From NCBI GenBank assembly GCA_021325275.1, contig JAJPHL010000037.1, positions 1 to 64,000 on the forward strand: a stretch of 64,000 bases of DNA, given 5' to 3'. The notes beneath the pieces were generated by a model. That model made no database searches. It saw only the letters and a program-made list of their open reading frames with translations, and was not told where the DNA came from. Both the position numbers and the translations under genes were made by a program. This DNA comes from Terriglobia bacterium. Its GTDB lineage: Bacteria > Acidobacteriota > Terriglobia > JAJPHL01. Shown here in pieces: positions 1 through 7,120 of this stretch (positions within the stretch are counted from its first letter, which is position 1; each line of letters starts with the position of its first letter).

Positions 1-163
1 AACTGATCCAGTCCGCACGGACGAAAATGTTTGCTCACGCCGCTAGAATGCACGAGGGCAAATCAGTTGTAAAGTGTTTGTCGTGGTTCTATCTCCGACA
101 GGCTCCTCGACTTGACGATTTTTTCTGGTCCAATCTGCCGCATCAGTCATATCCTAGCCGATT

Positions 164-364
164 ATGCCACGGTCACGACGCTGCGTGATGCCGGGAACGC
201 CTTGCCATATTACGCAACGTGGCGTCGATCGGCGCGAGACCTTCTCCAGCGACAAAGATCGCGAAACCTATCTCGGGCTCCTGCAACAAAACCTCGATGA
301 ATGCGGCGTGCGTCTGATGGGTTGGTGCTGGACCACCCCGGCAGTTGCCGGCGCTCTTGATTAA
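164..364 (+). pseudogene. Truncated REP-associated (Y1/IS200-like) transposase
   Basis: The first 54 residues look like the N-terminus of REP-associated tyrosine transposases: an MPR start, a basic patch, then PCHITQRG, RRETF and a helix ending GVRLMGWC. In intact members the next residues lead into the HUH motif (MTNHVHL). Here the frame runs into an unrelated tail (TTPAVAGALD) and stops, so the HUH motif and the catalytic tyrosine are both absent. The usual length is about 150-250 aa; this ORF has 66. I read it as a dead remnant left by a deletion. A REP-like hairpin lies about 400 bp downstream (773-791), as is common near such genes. Confidence 0.7.
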
Positions 365-397
365 ACAGCTAGTAGGCCTGTATGGCCCAAGGTAACA

Positions 398-682
398 ATG
401 AATATGGGCAAGTTCGGCACAGGGTGGCGTGTTACTTCGGGCTTTGCGTTTCTGGGCTATGCCGTGGCTCTTGTGATGTACTTTTTGCCGCCGGCTTGGG
501 GCGCAGCATCGCCGGAACTCGTTTATGCGCTTTGTCCTCCTGCTATCTTTACGATCACGGTCGACCCGTCTTTTTCAACTGTAGCGATTCTTCTCGGTCC
601 CCTCAACGCCCTGCTCTACGCTTGTACAGGCTTCGTCATTGGGTTTGCTATCGAAGAGTGCGTTAGTGTTAAGCGCAAGTGA
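398..682 (+). CDS. Small hypothetical membrane protein
   Basis: A 94-aa protein with two or three hydrophobic stretches (about residues 12-32, 42-55 and 60-82), so probably an inner-membrane protein. I do not recognise a family. It starts at ATG 398; an overlapping ORF in another frame (382-666) has no protein-like composition and was left out. No operon partner is evident. It sits in a debris-rich stretch between a dead transposase and REP-like repeats, so it may be an accessory or decaying gene. Confidence 0.45.
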   Translation: MNMGKFGTGWRVTSGFAFLGYAVALVMYFLPPAWGAASPELVYALCPPAIFTITVDPSFSTVAILLGPLNALLYACTGFVIGFAIEECVSVKRK

Positions 683-772
683 TGGTGTCCGTCTGTAAAA
701 TCGGCGGAACGGGAGCGAATTCGTTTGCGTCGACGCAACTCAATCTGGTCCCAGGCCACATCTTGGGGAAAA

Positions 773-791
773 GGGGTCAGCGGCTGACCCC
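773..791. repeat. REP-like hairpin
   Basis: GGGGTCAG, three bases, then CTGACCCC: an 8-bp perfect stem. It extends to 12 bp with one mismatch through the flanking A and T runs. GGGTCAG/CTGACCC palindromes are a common form of REP element near Y1 REP-associated transposases, and a remnant of one lies at 164-364. Related 'gatgacccc' strings occur unpaired at 1257 and 2117. Confidence 0.55.
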
Positions 792-847
792 ATTTCCACA
801 AAGCTGGAAAATGATCTACGATTTCCAAAGCTGGAAAATGACCTATG
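792..847. repeat. Tandem direct repeat of about 27 bp
   Basis: Two adjacent units, 792-820 and 821-847. Both contain TTTCCA, AAAGC and TGGAAAATGA and differ by a two-base indel and a few substitutions. Each unit has its own short inverted repeat (TTTCCA/TGGAAA). The second unit ends on the ATG of the next ORF (845), so the repeat may supply that gene's upstream region. Its origin is unknown; such units often sit at insertion-sequence scars. Confidence 0.6.
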
Positions 848-1213
848 TCGCGCTCAATAGATGTCACAGGCTGGATATTCGTAGTCATTGGCATGGGATT
901 GGGTCTAGTGGCCGCATGGGCGGCCGACAACCGCCTAGTAACCGAAAATGTGGCCAGGGCAATGGTCTATACAATCGGACTATTTGGCGCCTTGGTTATG
1001 GCTCTTCGACCCGCCTGGCGTCGACTGCGGCTGTGGACCGATCTTGCAATCTGGTTTTTCCTGCACGCGGTGCTGGTTGTATTGCCCGTGAAACTGCTTG
1101 ACTCACACTCCCTTCGTTTGAACTGGGCAGTCGCGTTACCTCTGGTTGCTCCCGAGTTCCTGTTGTTCCTTAGCTTGCTATGGCGCCGAAACGTGAGTGA
1201 TTCGTCTGGTTGA
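845..1213 (+). CDS. Hypothetical membrane protein, 122 aa
   Basis: Four hydrophobic segments (about residues 8-28, 38-53, 64-83, 93-113) with basic residues between them, typical of a small integral membrane protein. No family recognised. ATG 845 is the first start after an in-frame stop at 839 and lies at the edge of a tandem repeat. There is no clear Shine-Dalgarno sequence, so expression is uncertain. Confidence 0.45.
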   Translation: MSRSIDVTGWIFVVIGMGLGLVAAWAADNRLVTENVARAMVYTIGLFGALVMALRPAWRRLRLWTDLAIWFFLHAVLVVLPVKLLDSHSLRLNWAVALPLVAPEFLLFLSLLWRRNVSDSSG

Positions 1214-1459
1214 GTGTGTGTGGGAGCCGACGGGACGGAGCCGACAGGCTCTCAGGATGACCCCATCTCCCATTCCCTCCCATTTTCCCAGCCTCTCTTT
1301 TACACGCCAACCATAGCCAGCGCTGTATCAGCGATTCGTCAACCGGCACTCAGGATTCGGATTCTACCGGAGCCAAAGCCGACCGAACATTGTTGTTCTG
1401 GATTTACGAGAGGCACAGGCTGCGAGCATCGTACTCGTATCTGCAGCTTGCATCGTCGG
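1214..1459. other. Intergenic, no gene seen
   Basis: An open frame here has no protein-like composition. There is a CT-rich stretch (about 1258-1300) with a 'gatgacccca' string like the REP-type hairpin at 773. Confidence 0.5.
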
Positions 1460-1882
1460 TTACGATTGAGGATTAGACCGTTCAGTACCTGCTGTAGTCC
1501 AACGTCGCAAAGCTAGCGTACCGCCTAGAGTAATCAGAAATGCGGCAACGGCTCCGGTGATCAAGATGATTCTTCGGTCGCGAGGAGCGAACGCTCCACC
1601 TATCCCAACGTTCAGCAACTCGAAGTGGAGCACGAATAGAATCGTGCAGAGAAGGGGGTAGCGCCAAGAACTCTGCCCCTTCCAGATCGCCCGCGCTATA
1701 GCTGTCGTCAGGAGGTACCCTGTTAGAAAAAACATCATCAGGATCTCGCCGGCATAGATCATCAAGCCCCGACCGAAGTTGTATTGATCATGACCGAAGA
1801 GACCGGTCAGCAGCAGTGCAAGCAGGAGAGCCTGTGAGCCCGTCTCGACCATCCAAAATAATAGTCGCTTCGCTAATGTCAT
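1460..1882 (-). CDS. Hypothetical four-helix membrane protein
   Basis: A 140-aa protein with four hydrophobic helices (about residues 15-30, 40-62, 75-93, 105-125) and a polar C-terminus. No family recognised. It begins 10 bp after the stop of a small co-oriented ORF (1893-2069), so the two could be one transcription unit. If that ORF is the tail of a contact-dependent or Rhs-type toxin, this protein would be in the position of an immunity protein. That is inference from position only. Confidence 0.5.
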   Translation of the reverse strand: MTLAKRLLFWMVETGSQALLLALLLTGLFGHDQYNFGRGLMIYAGEILMMFFLTGYLLTTAIARAIWKGQSSWRYPLLCTILFVLHFELLNVGIGGAFAPRDRRIILITGAVAAFLITLGGTLALRRWTTAGTERSNPQS

Positions 1883-1892
1883 TTTGATTACT

Positions 1893-2069
1893 TCACCTCT
1901 GCAGGCCCTCCCGGGCCTTCTTGACTAGGGCGTTTCCAATAGCTTCTCGATCACCTTGATTCGCGAAGTTGATTTCATGGCCGAGCTGTTTGCGGACATC
2001 CTTGAGGATACCGGCATTATGCCCGGTCGCCGGGTGCGAGTTCTTGCAGTCCTTTGCTGACAAGGTCAT
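1893..2069 (-). CDS. Short ORF, possible remnant of a larger protein
   Basis: A 58-aa ORF with good protein-like composition: motifs SAKDCKNSH, GHNAGILKDV, GHEINFANQGDREAIGNAL and a basic helical tail. The open frame extends about 12 codons upstream of the ATG before a stop, and the product looks like the C-terminal end of a larger protein. Short C-terminal tails followed by a small membrane gene are typical of displaced Rhs or polymorphic-toxin ends. I cannot name a family, so this reading is tentative. Confidence 0.4.
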   Translation of the reverse strand: MTLSAKDCKNSHPATGHNAGILKDVRKQLGHEINFANQGDREAIGNALVKKAREGLQR

Positions 2070-2286
2070 TGAGAGATTTATTGATTTCTCCGATGCCTCT
2101 TGACTTTACTTATCATGGATGACCCCGTTTCCCACGCCCGCTGTTGATTCGCCGCTGTTGATTGCTTGCGGTGAGTGAGCGACATGCATCACGTCCTGTT
2201 CCGGAAATGCGGCAAATAGTCGGCTTGACGAGCCTGTAGCAGAGAGATTTTCGCGAACCATGAATCAAGGCGAACTCGCACTGCGG

Positions 2287-2294
2287 TTTTTTTT
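2287..2294. repeat. Target-site duplication, left copy (T8)
   Basis: Eight T residues directly outside the left terminal repeat. The same eight lie directly outside the right end (5555-5562). An 8-bp duplication is the size usual for IS1595-family elements. Confidence 0.85.
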
Positions 2295-2319
2295 GGCAAT
2301 AACATACCTGATGGACTAA
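2295..2319 (+). repeat. Left terminal inverted repeat of the transposon
   Basis: 25 bp starting GGCAATAACATACC and ending GGACTAA. It is a perfect inverted match to 5530-5554, and the match ends sharply on both sides. Confidence 0.92.
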
Positions 2320-2335
2320 GCCGGTAAAACCGTGG

Positions 2336-2362
2336 TGGCGGCCTTGAGTGGTAAGGCCGCCA
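2336..2362 (-). terminator. Likely terminator of the P63C gene
   Basis: Perfect 10-bp stem (TGGCGGCCTT / AAGGCCGCCA) with a 7-nt loop, 6 bp past the stop of the minus-strand P63C gene. Read on the minus strand it is followed by a short T run (CGGTTTT), so it is probably a modest intrinsic terminator. It lies just inside the left terminal repeat and may also shield the element from host transcription. Confidence 0.7.
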
Positions 2363-2367
2363 GTGGT

Positions 2368-3393
2368 TCACTCCGACTCCCTCTCTTCAGGAAACGGCAA
2401 CAGGTAAGTCGTATTGACTTTTACGAAAGCGCGATTCACGCGGTCGTAGTACTTGTCCCATTCGCCAATACCGAAGGCCTTTGCCATACCGATAAGCTCG
2501 TAGAGATGATTTGTCAAGGCGGGATGCCCCACGTCCGAAGTGAGATGCTGAAAGTGCTTGTGTTCGCGGTATCCTTTTTCGGTAACGGGGTTCCTCTTCT
2601 TCAATTCATCCAACACCCCAGGGGCCAGCCTCGCGTACACGAGGTCGTTAACGATGTTGCCCATAATGGGCGACATCCTACCGTCGTTCCAGTTCCATCC
2701 CTTCAGCCGGAAGACCTGCTTGTAGAACTCCGTAGGGAAGGTGCGCACCCACGCCATGAGGTCTTCGGAAATGTACCGCTTGAGGATTTCCTGAAGCGCC
2801 TCGCGGTTACGGATTTCTTGGTAGCCTGTGGCTTCATGGACCAAAGCGATAATACCGACCTTCGCGAAGGCGCGCACGAGAACTTCGCATCGCTTTGCGA
2901 TATGGTCCTGCTGATAATTCAGCTTGCCTTTTTCTCTAGCGGCCAGTACCGCTTCGCAGATTTCCGGGAGAACCGAGGCCTCGTAACCATAGGCCATTGA
3001 GCCTTGCGCCCTGAACTTTAGAGGCGGCGTGATCATCTCCTGTAAGCCGCTGGTAACAAAAGGGGCTATGGATTTCGTGGTGAGAAAATTCGCGATCCGA
3101 TCACCACCCCCTTTTGTGGCCGTCCCTTGGCTCATCTTCAGAGCCGTCATCATGCCCGCTTGAGTGATAACACTCCGCCCATCGTCCAACACGTAACAAG
3201 GAATCTCTAGATCGGCGATCCGCAGCGGTCGATCCGGAGAGCCGTAGTCAGCCTTGGGAACGTGTGTGCGGTCCTTAGCCGTTTTGCTCCATCGTGCCTC
3301 AGCAGCGGCGGACGCAATAGCACTTCGGTCTTCGGCCGAAAGCTTCTCAGCCCTAGCTTTTCCGCCGAGAGATTGCACATCCTTTTCGTTCAT
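2368..3393 (-). CDS. P63C-domain protein (transposon cargo)
   Basis: 341 aa. Residues 1-36 contain a GGKARAEKL...AEARW segment of the kind seen in small DNA-associated proteins. Residues about 100-300 match the P63C-domain family, with TFPTEFYKQVFRLKGW (218-233), GNIVNDLVYARLAPGVLDEL (245-264) and a HKHFQHL...GHPALTNHL region (278-296). P63C proteins occur on phages and integrated elements, and their biochemical role is not established. A GGAGG Shine-Dalgarno sequence precedes ATG 3393. The gene is divergent from the transposase across about 100 bp containing repeated half-palindromes, so a regulatory role is possible but unproven. Confidence 0.85.
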   Translation of the reverse strand: MNEKDVQSLGGKARAEKLSAEDRSAIASAAAEARWSKTAKDRTHVPKADYGSPDRPLRIADLEIPCYVLDDGRSVITQAGMMTALKMSQGTATKGGGDRIANFLTTKSIAPFVTSGLQEMITPPLKFRAQGSMAYGYEASVLPEICEAVLAAREKGKLNYQQDHIAKRCEVLVRAFAKVGIIALVHEATGYQEIRNREALQEILKRYISEDLMAWVRTFPTEFYKQVFRLKGWNWNDGRMSPIMGNIVNDLVYARLAPGVLDELKKRNPVTEKGYREHKHFQHLTSDVGHPALTNHLYELIGMAKAFGIGEWDKYYDRVNRAFVKVNTTYLLPFPEERESE

Positions 3394-3459
3394 AAAAAAC
3401 CTCCATGCTTACGGTAGCACGCATTTAAAATGCTTGCAAGAATTATTTTACGAATTCTC

Positions 3460-3488
3460 TTGACATGCTTGCTTAGCAAGCATATGCT
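3460..3488 (+). promoter_or_regulatory. Transposase promoter with an embedded operator-like palindrome
   Basis: TTGACA at 3460-3465, a 17-bp spacer, then TATGCT at 3483-3488: close to a sigma-70 consensus. The spacer is almost wholly a palindrome, ATGCTTGC-TTA-GCAAGCAT (3465-3483), so a bound repressor would block the promoter. Half-site-like copies lie at 3429-3438 (AATGCTTGCA) and 3403-3409 (ATGCTTA), nearer the divergent P63C promoter. ATG 3496 is 7 nt past the -10, so the mRNA may be leaderless. Confidence 0.7.
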
Positions 3489-3495
3489 TTTATGT

Positions 3496-4452
3496 ATGGA
3501 AACGACACCCAACTCATTGCAAGCCGCAATCATCCACTTCGCGAATTACGAGAACTGCCACAAGTTCATGGTTGACCTTCGTTGGCCGGATGGCAAGGTG
3601 ACATGCCCCGCGTGCGGATCAGAGAAAGTGATCTGGCTGGCAAAGACGCGCCAGTGGAAGTGCTACGGCAAACACTCGCAAGCGAAGTTCTCGCTCAAGA
3701 CGGGAACGATTTTCGAGGACAGCCCGTTGCCGTTGTCGAAGTGGCTACCGTGCGCTTGGCTGATTCTGAATTGCAAAAACGGCGTTTCCAGCTACGAGAT
3801 TCACCGCGATCTGAAAGTCACTCAGAAAACCGCGTGGTTCATGCTCTCGCGGTTGCGTCTTGCGATGCAGGACGATCTAACCGGCGGAACGCTCAACGGC
3901 GAAATCGAGGTCGATGAAAGCTTCATCGGCGGCAAAATTCGAAACATGCACAAGTCGCGCAAGCGGATCGTTCAACGGCACGGTAGCCGCATGGGAAACA
4001 AGAGTGTTGTATTCGGAATGTTGGAACGCAGGACCGGCAAGGTGCGCGCCACGGTGATTCCAGACCGCAAGTGCGACTCCATCCAAAACGAAGTGCTTGG
4101 CAACATCGAACGCGGCGCGACGATCATTTCCGATGAGTTCGCCAATTCGTGGGAGATGCCCAAGAAGTACGTTCACCAAATGGTGAATCACCTGGAAACC
4201 TACGTGAACGGCAACGTTCACACGCAGGGAATCGAAAATTTTTGGTCGCTGTTGAAACGTGGTCTCGGCGGAACATACGTGAGCGTTGAGCCTTTCCACT
4301 TGTTCCGGTACGTCGATGAGCAATGTTTCCGCTTCAATAATCGCCGCGTGACCGATGCGGAACGTTTCGAGATGGGCATGGCGCAAATCGTTGGCCGTCG
4401 CCTCACGTACAAGCAACTCACTGGCAAAGAGCCGCTGGACAGCAGACCATGA
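3496..4452 (+). CDS. IS1595-family transposase
   Basis: 318 aa from ATG 3496; the open frame starts at 3430, but the promoter at 3460-3488 and family N-termini favour 3496. It has a partial zinc ribbon (CPAC at 37-40, C56, H60) followed by FSLKTGTIFEDSPL, then a helix-turn-helix-like segment (SSYEIHRDLKVTQKTAWFML). The RNase H-like core carries D140 (EVDESFIGG), D213 (IISDEF) and E247 in HTQGIENFWSLLKRGL. This layout belongs to IS1595, and the KCYGKH and NCKNGVSSYEIHR motifs suggest the ISPna2-like branch. No frameshift is seen, so the enzyme looks intact and would act on the 25-bp ends. Confidence 0.93.
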   Translation: METTPNSLQAAIIHFANYENCHKFMVDLRWPDGKVTCPACGSEKVIWLAKTRQWKCYGKHSQAKFSLKTGTIFEDSPLPLSKWLPCAWLILNCKNGVSSYEIHRDLKVTQKTAWFMLSRLRLAMQDDLTGGTLNGEIEVDESFIGGKIRNMHKSRKRIVQRHGSRMGNKSVVFGMLERRTGKVRATVIPDRKCDSIQNEVLGNIERGATIISDEFANSWEMPKKYVHQMVNHLETYVNGNVHTQGIENFWSLLKRGLGGTYVSVEPFHLFRYVDEQCFRFNNRRVTDAERFEMGMAQIVGRRLTYKQLTGKEPLDSRP

Positions 4453-4501
4453 GGCGCGTCTGGCTACTCCGACGCCCGACGCGAGGAAAACGGAAGCGTG
4501 G

Positions 4502-4507
4502 TACACT
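4502..4507 (+). promoter_or_regulatory. Candidate -10 of the 48-aa gene
   Basis: TACACT followed by 6 nt and then ATG 4514, the same geometry as several other starts in the window. No convincing -35. Confidence 0.35.
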
Positions 4508-4513
4508 CAGCAC

Positions 4514-4660
4514 ATGAGCAACACCTTCGAGACAAGCCCAGGCTTCGAGCGTTTGAAAACGGCGATGCGCGGCGTTGTCCACCTGCCGAAGTCCGAAGTA
4601 CAGAGGATCGTCGCCACAGTTAAGCCGCCAACGCAGAAGAAAAGCAAGAAGTCAAAATAG
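4514..4660 (+). CDS. 48-aa small basic protein (transposon cargo)
   Basis: Begins MSNTFETSPGFERLKTAM, continues GVVHLPKSEVQRIVA and ends in a lysine-rich tail (QKKSKKSK). Short proteins with a 'hxxVPKxEh' core and a Lys-rich end are common small hypotheticals in acidobacteria and beside mobile elements; their function is unknown to me. An upstream in-frame extension to 4355 overlaps the transposase and is unlikely to be used. TACACT 6 nt before the ATG suggests a leaderless transcript separate from the transposase gene. Confidence 0.6.
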   Translation: MSNTFETSPGFERLKTAMRGVVHLPKSEVQRIVATVKPPTQKKSKKSK

Positions 4661-4796
4661 AAAAAATCGCACAGGGTACTTTGTGATGCAAAGATCATCC
4701 TTCTGTCGCGCATGATACAATCTGTCTTAGCCCCTCTTGACACGTTCACCTCGAAGGGGCACGATATCCTCGGTGAATGTCGGGGGCAGCAAAAAT

Positions 4797-5042
4797 ATGC
4801 TGGAAAAAGAATTAAAGCACTTCGAGGACATCAAGCCAGAGCTACTCAAGTCCCATAGCGGGAAGTTCGCGCTCATTCATGGCGAGGAACTAGTTGGCAC
4901 TTTTGATTCCGCTGACAATGCCTACTCCGAAGGCGTGAAGCGCTTTGGGAAAGATCCTTTTCTTGTTAAGCGGATCAGTGAGACGGAAGAGGTTTACCGA
5001 AATCAGGCCCTTCAGCTGGGATTGATGCATGCCCGTATTTAA
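4797..5042 (+). CDS. 81-aa protein, first gene of a cargo pair
   Basis: Starts MLEKELKHFEDIKPELL and has the core GKFALIHGEELVGTFDSADN, then EGVKRFGKDPFLVKRI. It resembles short alpha/beta proteins (DUF5678-like) with a 'GK-aLi-geelvgtF' strand pair, which in many bacteria precede a retropepsin-like gene. I know no biochemical role. The chosen start is an internal ATG preceded by GGGGGC; the open frame extends to 4737. The gene overlaps the next by 14 nt, so the two are probably translationally coupled. Confidence 0.7.
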   Translation: MLEKELKHFEDIKPELLKSHSGKFALIHGEELVGTFDSADNAYSEGVKRFGKDPFLVKRISETEEVYRNQALQLGLMHARI

Positions 5043-5496
5043 CTTCTTCCATTGGAACAAGGACATTGGAGAGACGCTGGAGTCCACTGGACCCTTGGTC
5101 CCGGTCACAATCGGCATTCCTGCTGCACTTGAGCAGTTCTGCGCAGAGAAAGGAATCGCAATCCCAGCACCGATCAGCGGGTATGCGCTCATCGATACCG
5201 GCGCATCAGCTAGCGCCGTCGATGAAGATGTCGTTTTAGCATTGGGTGTGCAGCCCATCGACTCGATTCCAACCAATACTCCCCATGGAGCGGGACGTTC
5301 TTCTATCTACCCGGCAAAAGTCACCTTTCCGGCATTGCAGATCGAAGACTACGCTATGAATCGTCTTATGGGATGCAAGTTGAAATGGACCACTGTAGAC
5401 GGGAAAGAGATCATCATGCTGCTGGGTCGCGACATGCTGAAGTTTTTTCTCCTGGTTTACAACGGGAAGTCCTCAGACATACACCTCGCGTTCTAG
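5029..5496 (+). CDS. Retropepsin-like aspartic protease (transposon cargo)
   Basis: 155 aa. The active-site motif is ALIDTGAS with D57-T58-G59, and the hydrophobic-hydrophobic-Gly motif is MLLGRDML around residues 135-142. One such domain of about 120 residues would act as a homodimer. There is no signal peptide or membrane segment, so it should be cytoplasmic. It overlaps the 81-aa protein gene, which may be its partner or substrate (inference). It is the last gene before the right terminal repeat, 33 bp past its stop. The motif is clear; the target is unknown. Confidence 0.8.
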   Translation: MPVFNFFHWNKDIGETLESTGPLVPVTIGIPAALEQFCAEKGIAIPAPISGYALIDTGASASAVDEDVVLALGVQPIDSIPTNTPHGAGRSSIYPAKVTFPALQIEDYAMNRLMGCKLKWTTVDGKEIIMLLGRDMLKFFLLVYNGKSSDIHLAF

Positions 5497-5529
5497 ACTC
5501 ACTGCCCGTTTCCAGAACCGAACGCCCCG

Positions 5530-5554
5530 TTAGTCCATCAGGTATGTTATTGCC
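5530..5554 (-). repeat. Right terminal inverted repeat of the transposon
   Basis: 25 bp, perfect inverted match to 2295-2319, directly followed by T8 at 5555-5562. Confidence 0.92.
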
Positions 5555-5562
5555 TTTTTTTT
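5555..5562. repeat. Target-site duplication, right copy (T8)
   Basis: TTTTTTTT directly outside the right terminal repeat, matching 2287-2294. The pair marks the insertion site. Confidence 0.85.
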
Positions 5563-5780
5563 GCTCGTTGAATCAGGCGGTTAGACTTCGCGGCGCCCGA
5601 ACACGATACAGCACTGTGTCACAATGGTTTTGATGCGCGGCGCCGTTAGTGGACAAGTAAGTCCCGCTGAAATATCAAAATTACAAAACGAACCTACCGA
5701 GGACCTAACTGGAATCGGTGCAATGCGTTGGGAGGCAAACTTGGGGCACGCAGCCGCTCGCTGAAACTCGCACCTGTTTC

Positions 5781-5860
5781 TCATCGCCCCAACTCGTCGA
5801 TTCGTTGCTCGATGTGCGCGCGAAGTTCTTTATCGAGACGTTCTTCCGCATTGCCCCTGA
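5781..5860 (-). pseudogene. Possible fragment of a permease N-terminal domain
   Basis: On the minus strand, just past the stop of the propeller gene, an open stretch reads ERLDKELRAHIEQRIDELGR and stops. This resembles the 'LDeELrfHIe' segment that opens many acidobacterial permeases, including those at 51526 and 54185 here. No start or downstream part is present. The rest of 5563-5780 has no convincing gene. Confidence 0.25.
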
Positions 5861-7120
5861 TTACTTTTTCCGAATGTCGTAGCAAAGCAGTTCGTCTTGC
5901 ACGCGAACGAATAGTTTGCCATCGGCGATCACGGGCGGCGTGCGCGCCACCGCGCTGGTTCCCAGCTCAAAGCGTGAGACTTCGCGATACGCTTGCGGCG
6001 AGGGATCGATGAGCGCCAGCGCGCCATCTTCGCCGAGGATATAGAGGCGTCCATCGGCATAGGAGAGCGATCCCTTGCCGACGCTGCGGTCTTTCCAGAG
6101 GATTTTTCCCGTGGCGAAGTCCTTGGCCGTGAGAAACGCGTTGGCGAAACTGTACAGCGTGTCGCGCACCAGCACCGGCACGGCGTAATAGAAGTACTGC
6201 GTTCCTTCGTGCCGCGAGTACACCTCCGTCATTTTGGGACCGTCCAGGCGCAGAAGCGCTTCGTCGGAGTCGAACGAGCCGGCCACAAAAACGCGATTGT
6301 CGTTGAAGACGGGCGTGACGATTGCTCCGAAGCGATCGAAAATCTTGCCATATCGCCAGAGGACTTCACCGGTCTCGGGACGCATCGCCAGCAATTCCGG
6401 ACGGGTGAGTGCCAGCAGCAATCTGCTTCCTCCGCTATCGACCGCGATCGCCGAGGCGCATCCGGCGGCTTCGCTTCCTATTTTCGATTTCTGTTGTCCG
6501 GAGCCGGCCTCGCTCCCGGTTTTCCATTTTAGGTTTCCGGTCGTTTTATCGAGAGCGATGACGGCCGCGCCCGGTCCGCCCGGCATGGCGATCAGCAGAT
6601 TGCCTTCGACAAGCGGCGATTCGCTGAATCCCCAATCGGGATCCTCGCCGCCGTATTGCTTGATAAGATTTTGCGACCACTGCACGCGCCCCGTGGCCGC
6701 GTCTGTGCTTTGGAGCGTGCCCTCGGCGCTGAGTGTAAACACGCGGCCGGAATCGATTGTCGGAGTGCCGCGCGGACCATCCAGAGCTTGTTTGTGATGG
6801 AAGTCCGGTCCAGCCGGCGCTTCCCACAATTTCTTTCCGGTGGCGGCATCAAACGCGAAGACGTACTGTTTGTCGCCGCGCTGCCCTTGCGTATAGAGTC
6901 GTCCGCCGACGACGGAGGGCTGCGAGTATCCCGGCCCGAGCCCGGAGATTTTCCAGACCAATCGCGGACCTCCCGGCGGCCAGGACGCGAGCAGTCCGGT
7001 TTCGCCGGAAATGCCGTCACGGTTCGCGCCGCGGAACTGCGGCCAGTCGGCGGCCGGAGCCTGCAGCGCTACGAGAGCAGTAAGCGCGATGAGCACGATG
7101 GCGATCTTAGGCCGTTTCAT
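5861..7120 (-). CDS. Secreted PQQ-type beta-propeller protein
   Basis: 419 aa starting MKRPKIAIVLIALTALVAL, a signal peptide ending near APA|ADW. The mature part begins DWPQFRGANRDGIS, typical of outer-membrane-type PQQ-like propellers in acidobacteria and planctomycetes. It has repeated blades with AFDAATGKKLW, STDAATGRVQW, ALDKTTGNLKW and TAKDFATGKILW. There is no CxxCH haem site and I see no dehydrogenase active-site Asp, so it is probably a structural or binding propeller rather than an enzyme. An open frame extends 18 codons upstream, but the signal peptide fixes the start. Confidence 0.85.
   Translation of the reverse strand: MKRPKIAIVLIALTALVALQAPAADWPQFRGANRDGISGETGLLASWPPGGPRLVWKISGLGPGYSQPSVVGGRLYTQGQRGDKQYVFAFDAATGKKLWEAPAGPDFHHKQALDGPRGTPTIDSGRVFTLSAEGTLQSTDAATGRVQWSQNLIKQYGGEDPDWGFSESPLVEGNLLIAMPGGPGAAVIALDKTTGNLKWKTGSEAGSGQQKSKIGSEAAGCASAIAVDSGGSRLLLALTRPELLAMRPETGEVLWRYGKIFDRFGAIVTPVFNDNRVFVAGSFDSDEALLRLDGPKMTEVYSRHEGTQYFYYAVPVLVRDTLYSFANAFLTAKDFATGKILWKDRSVGKGSLSYADGRLYILGEDGALALIDPSPQAYREVSRFELGTSAVARTPPVIADGKLFVRVQDELLCYDIRKK

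Larger units (their letters stand above)
2295..5554 (+). mobile_element. IS1595-family transposon with cargo genes (3,260 bp)
   Basis: The ends are an identical 25-bp inverted repeat (2295-2319 and 5530-5554; outer tips GGCAATAACATACC), flanked by T8 on both sides. Between them lie an IS1595-type transposase (3496-4452) and four other genes: a divergent P63C-domain gene, a 48-aa protein gene, and an overlapping pair for an 81-aa protein and a retropepsin-like protease. IS1595 is known to include members with passenger genes. Perfect ends, a perfect target duplication and an intact transposase point to a recent insertion. Removing the element and one T8 rejoins host sequence from 2286 to 5555. 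Confidence 0.9.

Noticed and set aside
3877-4506. A 209-aa open frame antisense to the transposase
   Set aside because: It mirrors the transposase coding sequence, has no family likeness and no Shine-Dalgarno sequence. IS1595 elements are not known to need an antisense gene.
5581-5784. A 67-aa minus-strand ORF after the transposon
   Set aside because: Composition is not protein-like and the frame differs from the short permease-like stretch at 5781-5860. It lies in host sequence with no clear gene.
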